Positions 1 through 7,480 of a DNA stretch of 25,289 nucleotides are shown piece by piece (the stretch's first letter is position 1; each line of letters begins with the position of its first letter). A program made the translations under genes and the position numbers. Where the stretch lies: assembly GCA_020026115.1 (NCBI GenBank), contig JAHHQY010000020.1, positions 1 through 25,289 of the forward strand. The letters run 5' to 3'. The notes under the pieces were generated by a model. The model saw nothing but the letters and a program-made list of their open reading frames with translations. It was not told the origin of the DNA and made no database searches. The DNA is from Actinobacillus sp. (lineage in GTDB: Bacteria > Pseudomonadota > Gammaproteobacteria > Enterobacterales > Pasteurellaceae).

Positions 1-54
1 CCTACGACCCACTGGTCCCAAACCAGTTGCGCTACCAAGCTGCGCTACTCGCCG
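1..54 (-). tRNA. tRNA-Pro (anticodon UGG), 3' part cut by window edge
   Basis: Read on the minus strand from 54, the sequence starts CGGCGAGTAGCGCAGC and continues with D-arm GCTTGGTAGC and anticodon stem-loop CTGGTTTGGGACCAG, which displays TGG. This matches the bacterial proline tRNA proM as I remember it. The variable loop begins before the window edge; the T arm and acceptor 3' strand are outside. Confidence 0.93.
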
Positions 55-66
55 AATTGGTTTTGC

Positions 67-94
67 ATTATAGTTTTCTTTTTTTTCTAGTCAA
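67..94 (-). promoter_or_regulatory. sigma70 promoter of tRNA-Pro
   Basis: On the minus strand a -35 box TTGACT (89-94) and a perfect -10 box TATAAT (67-72) are separated by 16 nt. The -10 box ends 12 nt before the mature tRNA 5' end, as expected for a short tRNA leader. Confidence 0.8.
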
Positions 95-227
95 ACCTTT
101 TTTTAATTTTTTTGTTTAAGTGTTTAATTTTATGCCAATTTGCCTTACTTTTTCTATTTTTTTTTGAGAAAATAGCCCCATTTTAGAAAACCGCAGTCCT
201 TTTTAAGATAAAGGAATAAGGCAGGAT

Positions 228-1082
228 ATGAGCGCAGAAATTCTCTCTGGTTCGCAATTAAGTGCGAGCATTAAAGAACAATTACATCAACAAATTCAAT
301 CACTCCGCAAAGAAGGCGCGCGCGCCCCTAGCTTGGCGGTGATTTTAGTCGGAAGTGACGCGGCTTCTGAAATTTATGTGCGCAATAAACGCAAAAGTTG
401 CGAACAACTCGGCATTGAATCGATTTCTTACAATTTACCTTTGGAAACGAGCGAAGAGGCCTTACTTGGCTTAATTGCTCAGTTGAACCAAGATGCGAAA
501 ATTGACGGGATTTTAGTGCAATTACCCCTTCCTTCTCATATTGATGAAACGAAAATTATTGAAGCCATTGCGCCCAATAAAGATGTCGATGGCTTTCATC
601 CTTATAACGTAGGTCGCCTATGCCAAGATTTGCCCACATTACGCGCTTGCACGCCTTATGGCATTATGCAACTTTTAGCGCAAACGCCTGAAGATCTACG
701 CGGTAAACACGCTGTTATTGTTGGCGCAAGTAAAATTGTTGGGCGTCCTATGGCCTTAGAATTATTACGGGTTGATTGCACGGTGAGCATCGCCCATAAA
801 TACACAAAAAATTTACCCGCTCTTGTGGCACAAGGCGACATTGTCATTGTTGCAGTTGGCAAAAAACATTTAATTCAAGGTGAATGGCTCAAAGAAGGGG
901 CGATTGTTATTGATGTGGGAATAAATCGCGAAAATGGCAAACTTTATGGCGATGTAGATTTTGAGGTTGCGAAAGAACGCGCAAGTTTTATTACGCCCGT
1001 TCCTGGCGGTGTTGGCCCGATGACCGTTGCGATGCTTATGGTTAATACTGTACAGGCTTGGCAGGATCATTTAAATTTATAA
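228..1082 (+). CDS. folD: Bifunctional methylenetetrahydrofolate dehydrogenase / cyclohydrolase FolD
   Basis: FolD interconverts 5,10-methylene-THF, 5,10-methenyl-THF and 10-formyl-THF in the cytosol, using NADP, for purine and formyl-methionine synthesis. The 284-residue protein is close to the usual ~285-290. The catalytic Y50-x3-K54 pair is present in YVRNK. Family signatures follow: GILVQLPLPSHI, the KDVDGFHP segment, the dinucleotide-binding stretch around VIVGASKIVGRP, and the C-terminal TPVPGGVGPMTVAML. ATG 228 follows a purine-rich AAGGCAGG and is the only sensible start. The gene is monocistronic: a divergent tRNA lies upstream and a strong terminator starts 20 nt after the stop codon. 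Confidence 0.97.
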   Translation: MSAEILSGSQLSASIKEQLHQQIQSLRKEGARAPSLAVILVGSDAASEIYVRNKRKSCEQLGIESISYNLPLETSEEALLGLIAQLNQDAKIDGILVQLPLPSHIDETKIIEAIAPNKDVDGFHPYNVGRLCQDLPTLRACTPYGIMQLLAQTPEDLRGKHAVIVGASKIVGRPMALELLRVDCTVSIAHKYTKNLPALVAQGDIVIVAVGKKHLIQGEWLKEGAIVIDVGINRENGKLYGDVDFEVAKERASFITPVPGGVGPMTVAMLMVNTVQAWQDHLNL

Positions 1083-1098
1083 ATTGATAAAATCATCA

Positions 1099-1110
1099 CT
1101 CGCGCCGAAA
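1099..1110 (+). repeat. Dispersed 12-mer CTCGCGCCGAAA, after folD
   Basis: Perfect copy, 17 nt past the folD stop; its 3' part is the left arm of the folD terminator. Confidence 0.9.
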
Positions 1111-1132
1111 ATAAGTTTTCGGCGTTTTTTTT
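1103..1132 (+). terminator. Intrinsic terminator of folD, built from inverted dispersed repeats
   Basis: CGCCGAAAA (1103-1111) pairs perfectly with TTTTCGGCG (1116-1124) across a TAAG loop and is followed by eight Ts. The left arm is part of a full copy of the dispersed 12-mer described elsewhere in this annotation, and the right arm is a 9-bp partial inverted copy. Confidence 0.88.
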
Positions 1133-1151
1133 CGCAACTTTTTTTCGGCGC

Positions 1152-1183
1152 AAAAAAAAATTGCAAGCCATAGACTTGCAATT
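1152..1183 (-). terminator. Intrinsic terminator of rplM-rpsI
   Basis: On the minus strand AATTGCAAG and CTTGCAATT form a 9-bp stem with a 7-nt loop. The stem runs into a T tract, complementary to the A run at 1152-1160. It lies 24 nt after the rpsI stop. Confidence 0.85.
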
Positions 1184-1206
1184 TTCTCGATAATCTGACG
1201 TTGAAA

Positions 1207-1599
1207 TTAACGTTTTGAGAATTGTGGACGACGACGTGCTTTGCGTAGACCAACTTTTTTACGTTCAACGCTACGAGCGTCACGAGTAACAAAGCCAGCT
1301 GCACGTAATGCAGGACGTAATGTTTCGTCGTATTCCATTAATGCACGTGTAATACCTAAACGGATTGCACCTGCTTGACCAGAAATACCGCCACCTTTAA
1401 CAGTGATGAATAAATCTAATTTATCTGCTAATTCAACTAGCTCTAAAGGTTGTAAAACAACCATACGCGCTGTATCACGTCCGAAGTAAACATCTAATGG
1501 ACGACCGTTGATTGTCATTTTACCGCTGCCCGCTTTGATGAATACACGAGCTGAAGAGCTTTTGCGGCGACCTGTGCCGTAATATTGATTCTCTGCCAT
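1207..1599 (-). CDS. rpsI: 30S ribosomal protein S9
   Basis: The 130-residue protein is S9 of the small subunit, whose basic tail reaches the P-site tRNA. It starts MAENQYYGTGRRKSSSARVF and ends with the conserved KKVGLRKARRRPQFSKR tail whose final Lys-Arg contacts tRNA. Length equals that of E. coli S9. It lies 17 nt after rplM in the standard rplM-rpsI operon and is followed by an intrinsic terminator. Confidence 0.98.
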   Translation of the reverse strand: MAENQYYGTGRRKSSSARVFIKAGSGKMTINGRPLDVYFGRDTARMVVLQPLELVELADKLDLFITVKGGGISGQAGAIRLGITRALMEYDETLRPALRAAGFVTRDARSVERKKVGLRKARRRPQFSKR

Positions 1600-1616
1600 T
1601 TTCCTTTACCTCGTGA

Positions 1617-2045
1617 TTAAATATCTAAAACTTGTGGTTGTTGTGCTGCGTGTTCGTGTTGAGAACCTGCATACACTTTTAATTTACGATACATTGCGCG
1701 ACCTAATGGGCCTTTTGGCAACATACCTTTTACCGCAATTTCAATCACAGATTCAGGACGGCGTTGAAGCATTTCAGTGAAAGTCGCTTGTTTGATACCG
1801 CCAACATAACCAGTGTGCCAGTAGTATAATTTATCAGTGGCTTTTTTACCTGTTACCGCTACTTTTTCAGCATTGATAACAACGATGTAATCACCAGTGT
1901 CAACGTGTGGAGTATATTCTGCTTTATGTTTACCGCGTAAACGAAGTGCGATTTCAGTTGCTAGACGACCAAGAGTTTTACCTGTTGCGTCAACTACGTA
2001 CCAGTCACGTTTTACTGTCTCTGGTTTTGCTACAAAAGTTTTCAT
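1617..2045 (-). CDS. rplM: 50S ribosomal protein L13
   Basis: L13 is an early-assembly large-subunit protein. The 142-residue sequence has the family hallmarks: MKTFVAKPETVKRDWYVVDA at the N terminus, GKTLGRLATEIALRLRGKHK, and the C-terminal MLPKGPLGRAMYRKLKVY segment. It is the first gene of a two-gene operon with rpsI. A leader of about 135 nt with several hairpins precedes it; in E. coli L13 represses its own operon at the translational level, and such control is plausible here. Confidence 0.98.
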   Translation of the reverse strand: MKTFVAKPETVKRDWYVVDATGKTLGRLATEIALRLRGKHKAEYTPHVDTGDYIVVINAEKVAVTGKKATDKLYYWHTGYVGGIKQATFTEMLQRRPESVIEIAVKGMLPKGPLGRAMYRKLKVYAGSQHEHAAQQPQVLDI

Positions 2046-2181
2046 TAATAAATACCAATAATTTTTTTATTTAAACCCAGTGTTTGCAAGTGGCAAACAC
2101 ATCCAGTGTCCTTCCGACACCCCTTCGAATGTCTTCATGACAAAAAATAATGAGCGGTGGGAATCCGCTCATCAACAGGGT
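2046..2181 (-). promoter_or_regulatory. Structured 5' leader of rplM-rpsI, candidate L13 autoregulatory region
   Basis: From the predicted start near 2181 the leader holds three hairpins. ATGAGCGG/CCGCTCAT lies at 2149-2171, GTGTC/GACAC at 2106-2120 and GTTTGC/GCAAAC at 2082-2098. An AU-rich stretch then leads to the rplM start. Autoregulation of this operon by L13 is known in gammaproteobacteria; that these hairpins mediate it here is inference. Confidence 0.5.
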
Positions 2182-2187
2182 CGCATA

Positions 2188-2216
2188 ATTATACAGAATA
2201 TTTTTTAAAATGCGAA
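2188..2216 (-). promoter_or_regulatory. Promoter of rplM-rpsI
   Basis: On the minus strand there is a perfect -10 TATAAT (2188-2193) and a weaker -35 TTCGCA (2211-2216) at 17 nt. The -10 is followed by ATGCGACC, a GC-containing discriminator typical of growth-rate-controlled promoters. Confidence 0.65.
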
Positions 2217-2253
2217 TAAAAAATAGCATTTCCCCTTAATTTTTTCTTCTTAA

Positions 2254-2284
2254 TAAAAAAATAGCCACTTTTAAAAAGTGGCTA
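2254..2284 (-). terminator. Intrinsic terminator of the HdeD-like gene
   Basis: On the minus strand TAGCCACTTTT and AAAAGTGGCTA form a long stem followed by a run of seven Ts (complement of the A run at 2254-2260). It starts 18 nt past the stop codon. Confidence 0.8.
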
Positions 2285-2302
2285 AGGGAAAATATTGAAA
2301 AC

Positions 2303-2827
2303 TTAACTTAATTTTTCTTGTTTTTTAAATAAAAGGCTCACCATAACTAAAGAGGTTCCGCTAAAGAGCAATTCCATAGAAAGTAAAATGCCTAAAATTG
2401 AGGCGGCAGATTCTGGGAAATAACCAAAAATTAACATGGCCAAACCAATTGAAATTAAGCCGGATAAAATGTGCGCCCAAAAATAACGCTCGCCTCTAAA
2501 TAAAAAGGAATAGCCGATTTTGACCACACCGCTTATTAAGAACAACACCGCAATAATAATGGTTAGGCTTAAAATACCTTGTAAAGGATGGAACAATAAG
2601 AAAAATCCAATCAATAAGGCGACGCCTGCACTTGCTAATAATGGCCAAAAAAAGGCTTTACTTTGACGCATACGCATAGCGGAAAATAATTCCATAAAAC
2701 CGACAAATAAGAAAAGACAAGCGGCAAGTTGTTCCGCGCTAACGGTGGCGGCGAGAGGATCAAAAAAAGAAAAAATTCCCGCTAAAATTGAAAGGACACC
2801 TATGATGAAAATCAATAAACTGTGCAT
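2303..2827 (-). CDS. HdeD family (DUF308) inner-membrane protein
   Basis: The 174-residue protein is almost entirely hydrophobic, with about six predicted membrane segments in three paired hairpins. Short charged loops such as RMRQSK and FRGERY separate them. The layout LLIFIIGVLSILAGI...F-P...A..L...LF.G..EL matches the HdeD/DUF308 family, whose E. coli member is linked to acid resistance at high cell density. Function here is not shown. GAGGAGAG sits just before ATG 2827, in good ribosome-binding position. The gene has its own terminator and is probably monocistronic. Confidence 0.75.
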   Translation of the reverse strand: MHSLLIFIIGVLSILAGIFSFFDPLAATVSAEQLAACLFLFVGFMELFSAMRMRQSKAFFWPLLASAGVALLIGFFLLFHPLQGILSLTIIIAVLFLISGVVKIGYSFLFRGERYFWAHILSGLISIGLAMLIFGYFPESAASILGILLSMELLFSGTSLVMVSLLFKKQEKLS

Positions 2828-2950
2828 AAAACTCTCCTTCTTCGAGATTTTACAAACTTTATTTTTTACTTAAAAAATCGGTAACTTTTTGTTTTGCCCT
2901 AAAACATGACAAGCCAATTTTTACCGTCTTTTATCCCTAAAGCGAAGGTG

Positions 2951-2956
2951 ATTATA
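2951..2956 (-). promoter_or_regulatory. Possible -10 element for the HdeD-like gene
   Basis: A perfect TATAAT lies on the minus strand about 120 nt upstream of the start codon. No good -35 box is found at 16-18 nt, so the assignment is tentative. The 2828-3032 stretch otherwise shows only AT-rich sequence. Confidence 0.35.
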
Positions 2957-3032
2957 ACGAGATATAAAAAAAGGTGCTACTTGATAAAAAGGAAAATAGA
3001 AGAAATTTGAAGAAAGAATAGAGAAAAGAAAA

Positions 3033-3407
<375 letters not shown>

Positions 3408-3414
3408 GCGAGGC

Positions 3415-3443
3415 AGTATAGCGGAGTTTTTTTAAAAAACCTA
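3415..3443 (-). promoter_or_regulatory. Promoter of rnpB
   Basis: On the minus strand -10 TATACT (3415-3420) is followed by GCCTCGC, a GC-rich discriminator. A weak -35 TAGGTT (3438-3443) lies at 17 nt. The -10 ends 7 nt before the predicted RNA 5' end. Phased T-tracts further upstream may act as an UP element. Confidence 0.6.
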
Positions 3444-3507
3444 GCGAAATTTTTTCTTCCGCTTTTTTATCCCGCTTTTATCGGCTTTTATCCGTTTTTT
3501 CAATCCA

Positions 3508-3519
3508 CTCGCGCCGAAA
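3508..3519 (+). repeat. Dispersed 12-mer, between rnpB and hemA
   Basis: Perfect copy, flanked by A on the left and AATT on the right, in the divergent rnpB/hemA gap. Confidence 0.9.
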
Positions 3520-3565
3520 AATTCCCCCTTTGCAAAAACAAAAGGCGATTTTAAGATATTCTTCT

Positions 3566-3584
3566 TTTTGAAATAGTTTCAAAA
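3566..3584. promoter_or_regulatory. Inverted repeat upstream of hemA
   Basis: TTTTGAAA-TAG-TTTCAAAA is a perfect 8-bp-arm inverted repeat 82 nt before the hemA start, just upstream of a possible -35 box. It could be an operator. No known regulator site is recognised in it. Confidence 0.35.
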
Positions 3585-3592
3585 GAAATCAT

Positions 3593-3620
3593 TTGATCTG
3601 TAATTAGTTCTCTGTTATTT
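3593..3620 (+). promoter_or_regulatory. Possible promoter of the hem cluster
   Basis: TTGATC (3593-3598) and TTATTT (3615-3620) are separated by 16 nt. Both boxes are imperfect. No better candidate lies between rnpB and hemA, and the region must contain a promoter because rnpB is divergent. Confidence 0.25.
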
Positions 3621-3665
3621 TCTACGCCCACTAAAGATTAACTTTACAAAATAAAGGCCTTTAAT

Positions 3666-4922
3666 ATGACTTCCTCGCCTTTGGCTATGCAACTTTATAA
3701 TGTGAGCATCAATTACAAAAAAGCAAACCGTGCTATCCGTGGGCAATTTAGCTTAACGCCTGACATGCAATGCGCTTTATTGCGCCAAGCAAAAGCAGAA
3801 AATTTATCGCTTTTTGTGCTTTCAACCTGCAATCGCACCGAAATTATGGGTTTTGCACAAAATCCTTACCAATTTATTCATCTTTTAATGTCATTTAGCC
3901 AAAGTGATATGGAAACCTTATCGCAAGTTGCGAGCGTTTATAAAAATCAAGAGGCCGTGCATCATTTATTCCGCACCGCCGTTGGTTTAAATAGTCAAAT
4001 TTTAGGCGATCACGAAATTTCAGGCCAACTTAAACAAGCCTTTGCGCAAGCTAAAAATATTGGTACCACCAACAGCTATTTAGAGCGTTTATTTAATACG
4101 GTTTTACAAGCCAGTAAAGCGGTTAAAGAACAAACCCATTTTAGCCAAGGCACTACGTCTATGTCGTTTGCGTGCGTGCAATATTTACAACAACATTTTA
4201 GCGCTTTAGAACAAAAAAATATTTTGCTCTATGGTCTTGGTGAAATTGGCCAAAATACGGCGAAACATTTATTAAAACAAGTACCAAACGCCTCTCTTTG
4301 CTTAATCAATCGCAATGTCGAAAAAGCGGAAAATTTTCGGCGCGAGTTTCATCAAGTACGTCTTGCGCACGAGGAAGATTTACAAAAAGAGCTGGCTTGC
4401 TGTGATATTTTTATTTTAGCCACAGGCGCTGAAAAACCGCTTATCCATACGCAACATATTGATAAAAAACATCCTTTGACGATTGTGGATTTATCTCTGC
4501 CTTCTAATTTAGCGCCAGAAATTCAACATTTACCAAAGGTTCATCTGATACATTTAGATGCCCTTTCTAAAATTACGCAACAAACACAACAAATGCGAGA
4601 AGCAAAAATTCCTGCGGTCGAAGCCCTTCTTCAGCAGTATGAATTGCAATTTTTCACTTGGGTTGCTGAACGGAAACTTTCCCCCACCATTTGGCAACTC
4701 AAGCTTTTTTTACAGCAATTACAACAAAAAGAAATGCAATCGGTGAGCCAACATTTGGCAGACTTTAACGCTGAGCAGGCACAACTTTTAACGGATCGTT
4801 TATTACAAAAAATTTTAAATCACGTGGTCACTTACTTAAAAAATCCGCAAACGGATCTCAACTTAAGTTTACCTTGCTTGCAAGCTATGTTTAATTTGGA
4901 GGATTTTGATGAGAACCATTAG
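3666..4922 (+). CDS. hemA: Glutamyl-tRNA reductase HemA
   Basis: HemA reduces glutamyl-tRNA(Glu) with NADPH to glutamate-1-semialdehyde, the first committed step of C5 heme synthesis. The 418-residue protein shows the catalytic-domain motif STCNRTE with nucleophilic Cys55, VGLNSQILGDHEI (~107-118), the NADPH-binding GLGEIG (190-195) and a helical C-terminal dimerisation domain. AAGG at 3654-3657, 8 nt before ATG 3666, supports this start; Met8 is an alternative. Wording such as YNVSINYKKANRAIRGQFSL and VYKNQEAVHHLFRTAVGL resembles Bacteroidota HemA more than the enterobacterial type (from memory). Its 3' end overlaps hemCD by 14 nt. One copy of the dispersed 12-mer lies inside at 4335-4346. 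Confidence 0.95.
   Translation: MTSSPLAMQLYNVSINYKKANRAIRGQFSLTPDMQCALLRQAKAENLSLFVLSTCNRTEIMGFAQNPYQFIHLLMSFSQSDMETLSQVASVYKNQEAVHHLFRTAVGLNSQILGDHEISGQLKQAFAQAKNIGTTNSYLERLFNTVLQASKAVKEQTHFSQGTTSMSFACVQYLQQHFSALEQKNILLYGLGEIGQNTAKHLLKQVPNASLCLINRNVEKAENFRREFHQVRLAHEEDLQKELACCDIFILATGAEKPLIHTQHIDKKHPLTIVDLSLPSNLAPEIQHLPKVHLIHLDALSKITQQTQQMREAKIPAVEALLQQYELQFFTWVAERKLSPTIWQLKLFLQQLQQKEMQSVSQHLADFNAEQAQLLTDRLLQKILNHVVTYLKNPQTDLNLSLPCLQAMFNLEDFDENH
4335..4346 (-). repeat. Dispersed 12-mer inside hemA
   Basis: Perfect inverted copy (AAATTTTCGGCGCGAGTT in context), read in hemA as NFRREF. Confidence 0.9.
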
Positions 4923-6468
4923 AATCGGTACGCGCGATAGCACTCTTGCTTTATGGCAAGCAACGCAAGTACAAAAACAATTAGAAAAACTCAACTTTCA
5001 AACCGAACTTGTACCATTAAAAGCTACGGGCGATGTTTTATTAGATAAACCCTTATACGAATTAGGCATTACAGGGATTTTTACGCGTCATTTAGATGTG
5101 GCGATGTTACAAGGTGACATTGATATTGCCGTCCATTCCATGAAAGATGTGCCAACGCTTTTACCCAAAGGCATTGTGCAAGCTGGTGTTTTAGCGCGCG
5201 CCAATAGTGCGGATATTTTAGTTTTTAAAGAGGACACGACTTTCCTAGAACAAGGGCCAGCGACCATTGCAACGAGCAGTTTGCGCCGAAAAGCTCAGTG
5301 GCTAAATCGTTATCCCGAGCATAACGTAGTAGATTTACGCGGTAACGTGCAAACTCGCTTAGCGAAACTTGCCAATAATTCTTGGCAAGGCGCAATTTTT
5401 GCCGCCGCGGGCTTAGAACGTATTCAATTACGCCCTGAAAAAAGCCTTGATTTGGATTGGATGATTCCCGCCCCTGCGCAAGGGGTTATTATGATAACCG
5501 CGCGAGAAGATGACGCGTTTATTTTACAAGCCTGCCAGAAAATCAATCATGAACCTACGGCGCTTTGCGCCCAATTAGAGCGTGATTTTTTAAACCGTTT
5601 AGAAGGCGGTTGCAGTGCGCCTATTGGTGCCTTAGCGACAATTTTAGAAACGAATATCGTGGACTTTCAAGGCGTTTTATTAAGTGAAGATGGCCAACAA
5701 AAAATAAGCGTTCATCGCCAAATGCCTTTACCTCATTGCGCTCATTTAGGCAAAGACTGCGCCTTGGCGATCCTTTCGCAAGGTGGGGAAAAATTATTAA
5801 ATAAACAAAGTCTTTTTCCTAAAATTCCTATTTTGAGCAGTAAAACCTTAACGCCCGCGCAACGCGCCTTATTACCTGATGAAATTCAGCTCTTAGAACA
5901 GGATTTTATTCATATTTCCGCACAAGCTAAAATTTCGGCGCAAGCAAGCAACATGGCACTTTTTACTAGTCCCCATGCGGTCAATGCGGTGGATTTTTCT
6001 ACCTTAACTTGCGAAAAAATTTATTGTGTGGGCGAACAAACGGCCCTTGCTATTCAAGCTAAAAGCGCATTTAGCCCGATTTGGGCAAAAGATGCCAAAG
6101 AATTAGCAGAAGTTTTACTGCAACAAGAAAAACCGCAACGGGTTAATTATTTTTGTGGGAATTTACATTTAACCACCTTGCCTGAAAAACTGCGCGCAAA
6201 AGGCTTTCTAGTAGAGGAAATTGAATGCTACACCACTTCTCTTTTATATCCGAAAATCACACAAGACTTCCATGCGGTTCTCTTTTTTAGTCCTTCTGCC
6301 GTGGAAAGTTTTGCGCGCCATAATCCTTGCGAAAAAATCGCTTTTTGCTTAGGTGAAAGTACCGCCAAACAAGCCCGTCTTTATTTTGCGCAAGTGTTTG
6401 TGGCACCAACACCTAACACAACGAGTCTTTTGCAGACTGTTAGCCAATTTTTTATGAAACAATTATAA
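4909..6468 (+). CDS. hemCD: Fused porphobilinogen deaminase - uroporphyrinogen-III synthase (HemC-HemD)
   Basis: One 519-residue polypeptide joins two consecutive enzymes. Residues 1 to ~300 are HemC, which polymerises four porphobilinogens to hydroxymethylbilane. It has AVHSMKDVP with the catalytic Asp (80), TSSLRRKAQW, LRGNVQTRL and EGGCSAPIGA with the dipyrromethane-cofactor Cys (235). Residues ~305-519 match HemD, which cyclises it to uroporphyrinogen III; FTSPHAVNAV, YCVGEQTA, FFSPSAVESF and FCLGESTA are typical. ATG 4909 is preferred because GGAGG (4898-4902) is 6 nt upstream; the in-frame TTG 4906 is too close. The HemC loop DKPLYELGITGIF replaces the gammaproteobacterial GGKGLFVKE and is Bacteroidota-like (from memory). 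HemD is shorter than the ~246 residues of E. coli. Confidence 0.93.
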   Translation: MRTIRIGTRDSTLALWQATQVQKQLEKLNFQTELVPLKATGDVLLDKPLYELGITGIFTRHLDVAMLQGDIDIAVHSMKDVPTLLPKGIVQAGVLARANSADILVFKEDTTFLEQGPATIATSSLRRKAQWLNRYPEHNVVDLRGNVQTRLAKLANNSWQGAIFAAAGLERIQLRPEKSLDLDWMIPAPAQGVIMITAREDDAFILQACQKINHEPTALCAQLERDFLNRLEGGCSAPIGALATILETNIVDFQGVLLSEDGQQKISVHRQMPLPHCAHLGKDCALAILSQGGEKLLNKQSLFPKIPILSSKTLTPAQRALLPDEIQLLEQDFIHISAQAKISAQASNMALFTSPHAVNAVDFSTLTCEKIYCVGEQTALAIQAKSAFSPIWAKDAKELAEVLLQQEKPQRVNYFCGNLHLTTLPEKLRAKGFLVEEIECYTTSLLYPKITQDFHAVLFFSPSAVESFARHNPCEKIAFCLGESTAKQARLYFAQVFVAPTPNTTSLLQTVSQFFMKQL

Positions 6469-6477
6469 GGTTTTGCT

Positions 6478-7449
6478 ATGTTTTTTAATCGCTCTCGAAG
6501 ATTACGTAAAACAGCGACGATTCGTCGTTTAGTTCAAGAAACACATCTTTGCGTAGATGATTTTATTTATCCGCTTTTTATTGAAGAAGGGGAAAATATC
6601 GCCCGTGACATTCCGTCTATGCCGGGAATAAAACGTTGGTCGCTCGATCGCGTGCAGGAAGAATTAGATGAAATTTGTGCTTTAAAGATTAAAGCGATTA
6701 TGTTGTTTGGTATTCCAAAACATAAAGACGCTCAAGGAAGCGAGGCTTGGAATGATGAAGGCATTATTCCACAAGCCCTTCGCTTGATTAAAGCTCATTA
6801 TCCGGATTTGTATGTCATTACTGATGTGTGTTTTTGTGAATATACCGACCACGGCCATTGCGGACCTATTAAAGATGGCGATGTCGATAACGATGCCACC
6901 CTTAAAAATTTAAATAAACAAGCACTTGCCCATGCCAAAGCGGGTGCGGATATGCTTGCCCCATCGGGAATGATGGACGGAATGATAGCGTCAATGCGCC
7001 ATGCTTTAGACCAAGAAGGTTTTGTGAACTTACCGATTATGTCCTACGCCGTAAAATATGCTTCGGCTTTTTATGGGCCATTTCGTGATGCGGCCGATTC
7101 CGCGCCAAGTTTTGGCGATCGCCACAGCTATCAAATGAATCCTGCTAATCGTCGAGAAGCCTTACGTGAAGCCTCTTTCGATACGCAAGAAGGCGCAGAT
7201 ATTCTTATGGTGAAACCCGCCTTAAGTTACTTGGATATTATCCGTGATGTGCGTGAGTATTCTTCTTTGCCTGTGGCTTGTTATAACGTCAGTGGCGAAT
7301 ATGCCATGTTGAAAGCAGCCAGCGAAAAAGGCTGGATTGATGGCGATCGCGTTATGTTGGAAAGTTTGCTTTCGATGAAACGTGCCGGCGCTGACATCAT
7401 TATTACCTACTTTGCGAAAGATGCCGCGCGCTTATTACAACGTCGCTAA
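6478..7449 (+). CDS. hemB: Porphobilinogen synthase (delta-aminolevulinic acid dehydratase) HemB
   Basis: HemB condenses two 5-aminolevulinates to porphobilinogen. The 323-residue TIM-barrel protein has the zinc cysteine motif CFCEYTDHGHCG (Cys118, Cys120, Cys128), so it is a zinc enzyme. Both active-site lysines are present: Lys193 in SYAVKYAS and Lys246, the Schiff-base residue, in LMVKPALSY. AAGG lies 8 nt before ATG 6478, only 9 nt after the hemCD stop, consistent with co-transcription. Segments such as EGFVNLPIMSYAVKYAS and SMKRAGADIIITYFAKDAA resemble the Bacillus enzyme more closely than E. coli HemB (from memory). Confidence 0.96.
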   Translation: MFFNRSRRLRKTATIRRLVQETHLCVDDFIYPLFIEEGENIARDIPSMPGIKRWSLDRVQEELDEICALKIKAIMLFGIPKHKDAQGSEAWNDEGIIPQALRLIKAHYPDLYVITDVCFCEYTDHGHCGPIKDGDVDNDATLKNLNKQALAHAKAGADMLAPSGMMDGMIASMRHALDQEGFVNLPIMSYAVKYASAFYGPFRDAADSAPSFGDRHSYQMNPANRREALREASFDTQEGADILMVKPALSYLDIIRDVREYSSLPVACYNVSGEYAMLKAASEKGWIDGDRVMLESLLSMKRAGADIIITYFAKDAARLLQRR

Positions 7450-7480
7450 AAAAGAAAAGAATAGAAAAAAGGATAAGATT

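Noticed and set aside
4906..4908. TTG start for hemCD
   Set aside because: Only 3 nt from GGAGG; ATG 4909 has proper spacing.
5281..5291. Partial matches to the dispersed repeat in coding regions (for example 5283, 5931, 8449, 10359, 20095, 24747)
   Set aside because: They match 8-10 bases only and can arise from common codons; not counted as copies.
7382..7480. N-terminal extension of HemL to 469 residues
   Set aside because: It overlaps the hemB coding end, is low-complexity lysine-rich, and lacks a ribosome-binding site; ATG 7481 has one and fits family length.
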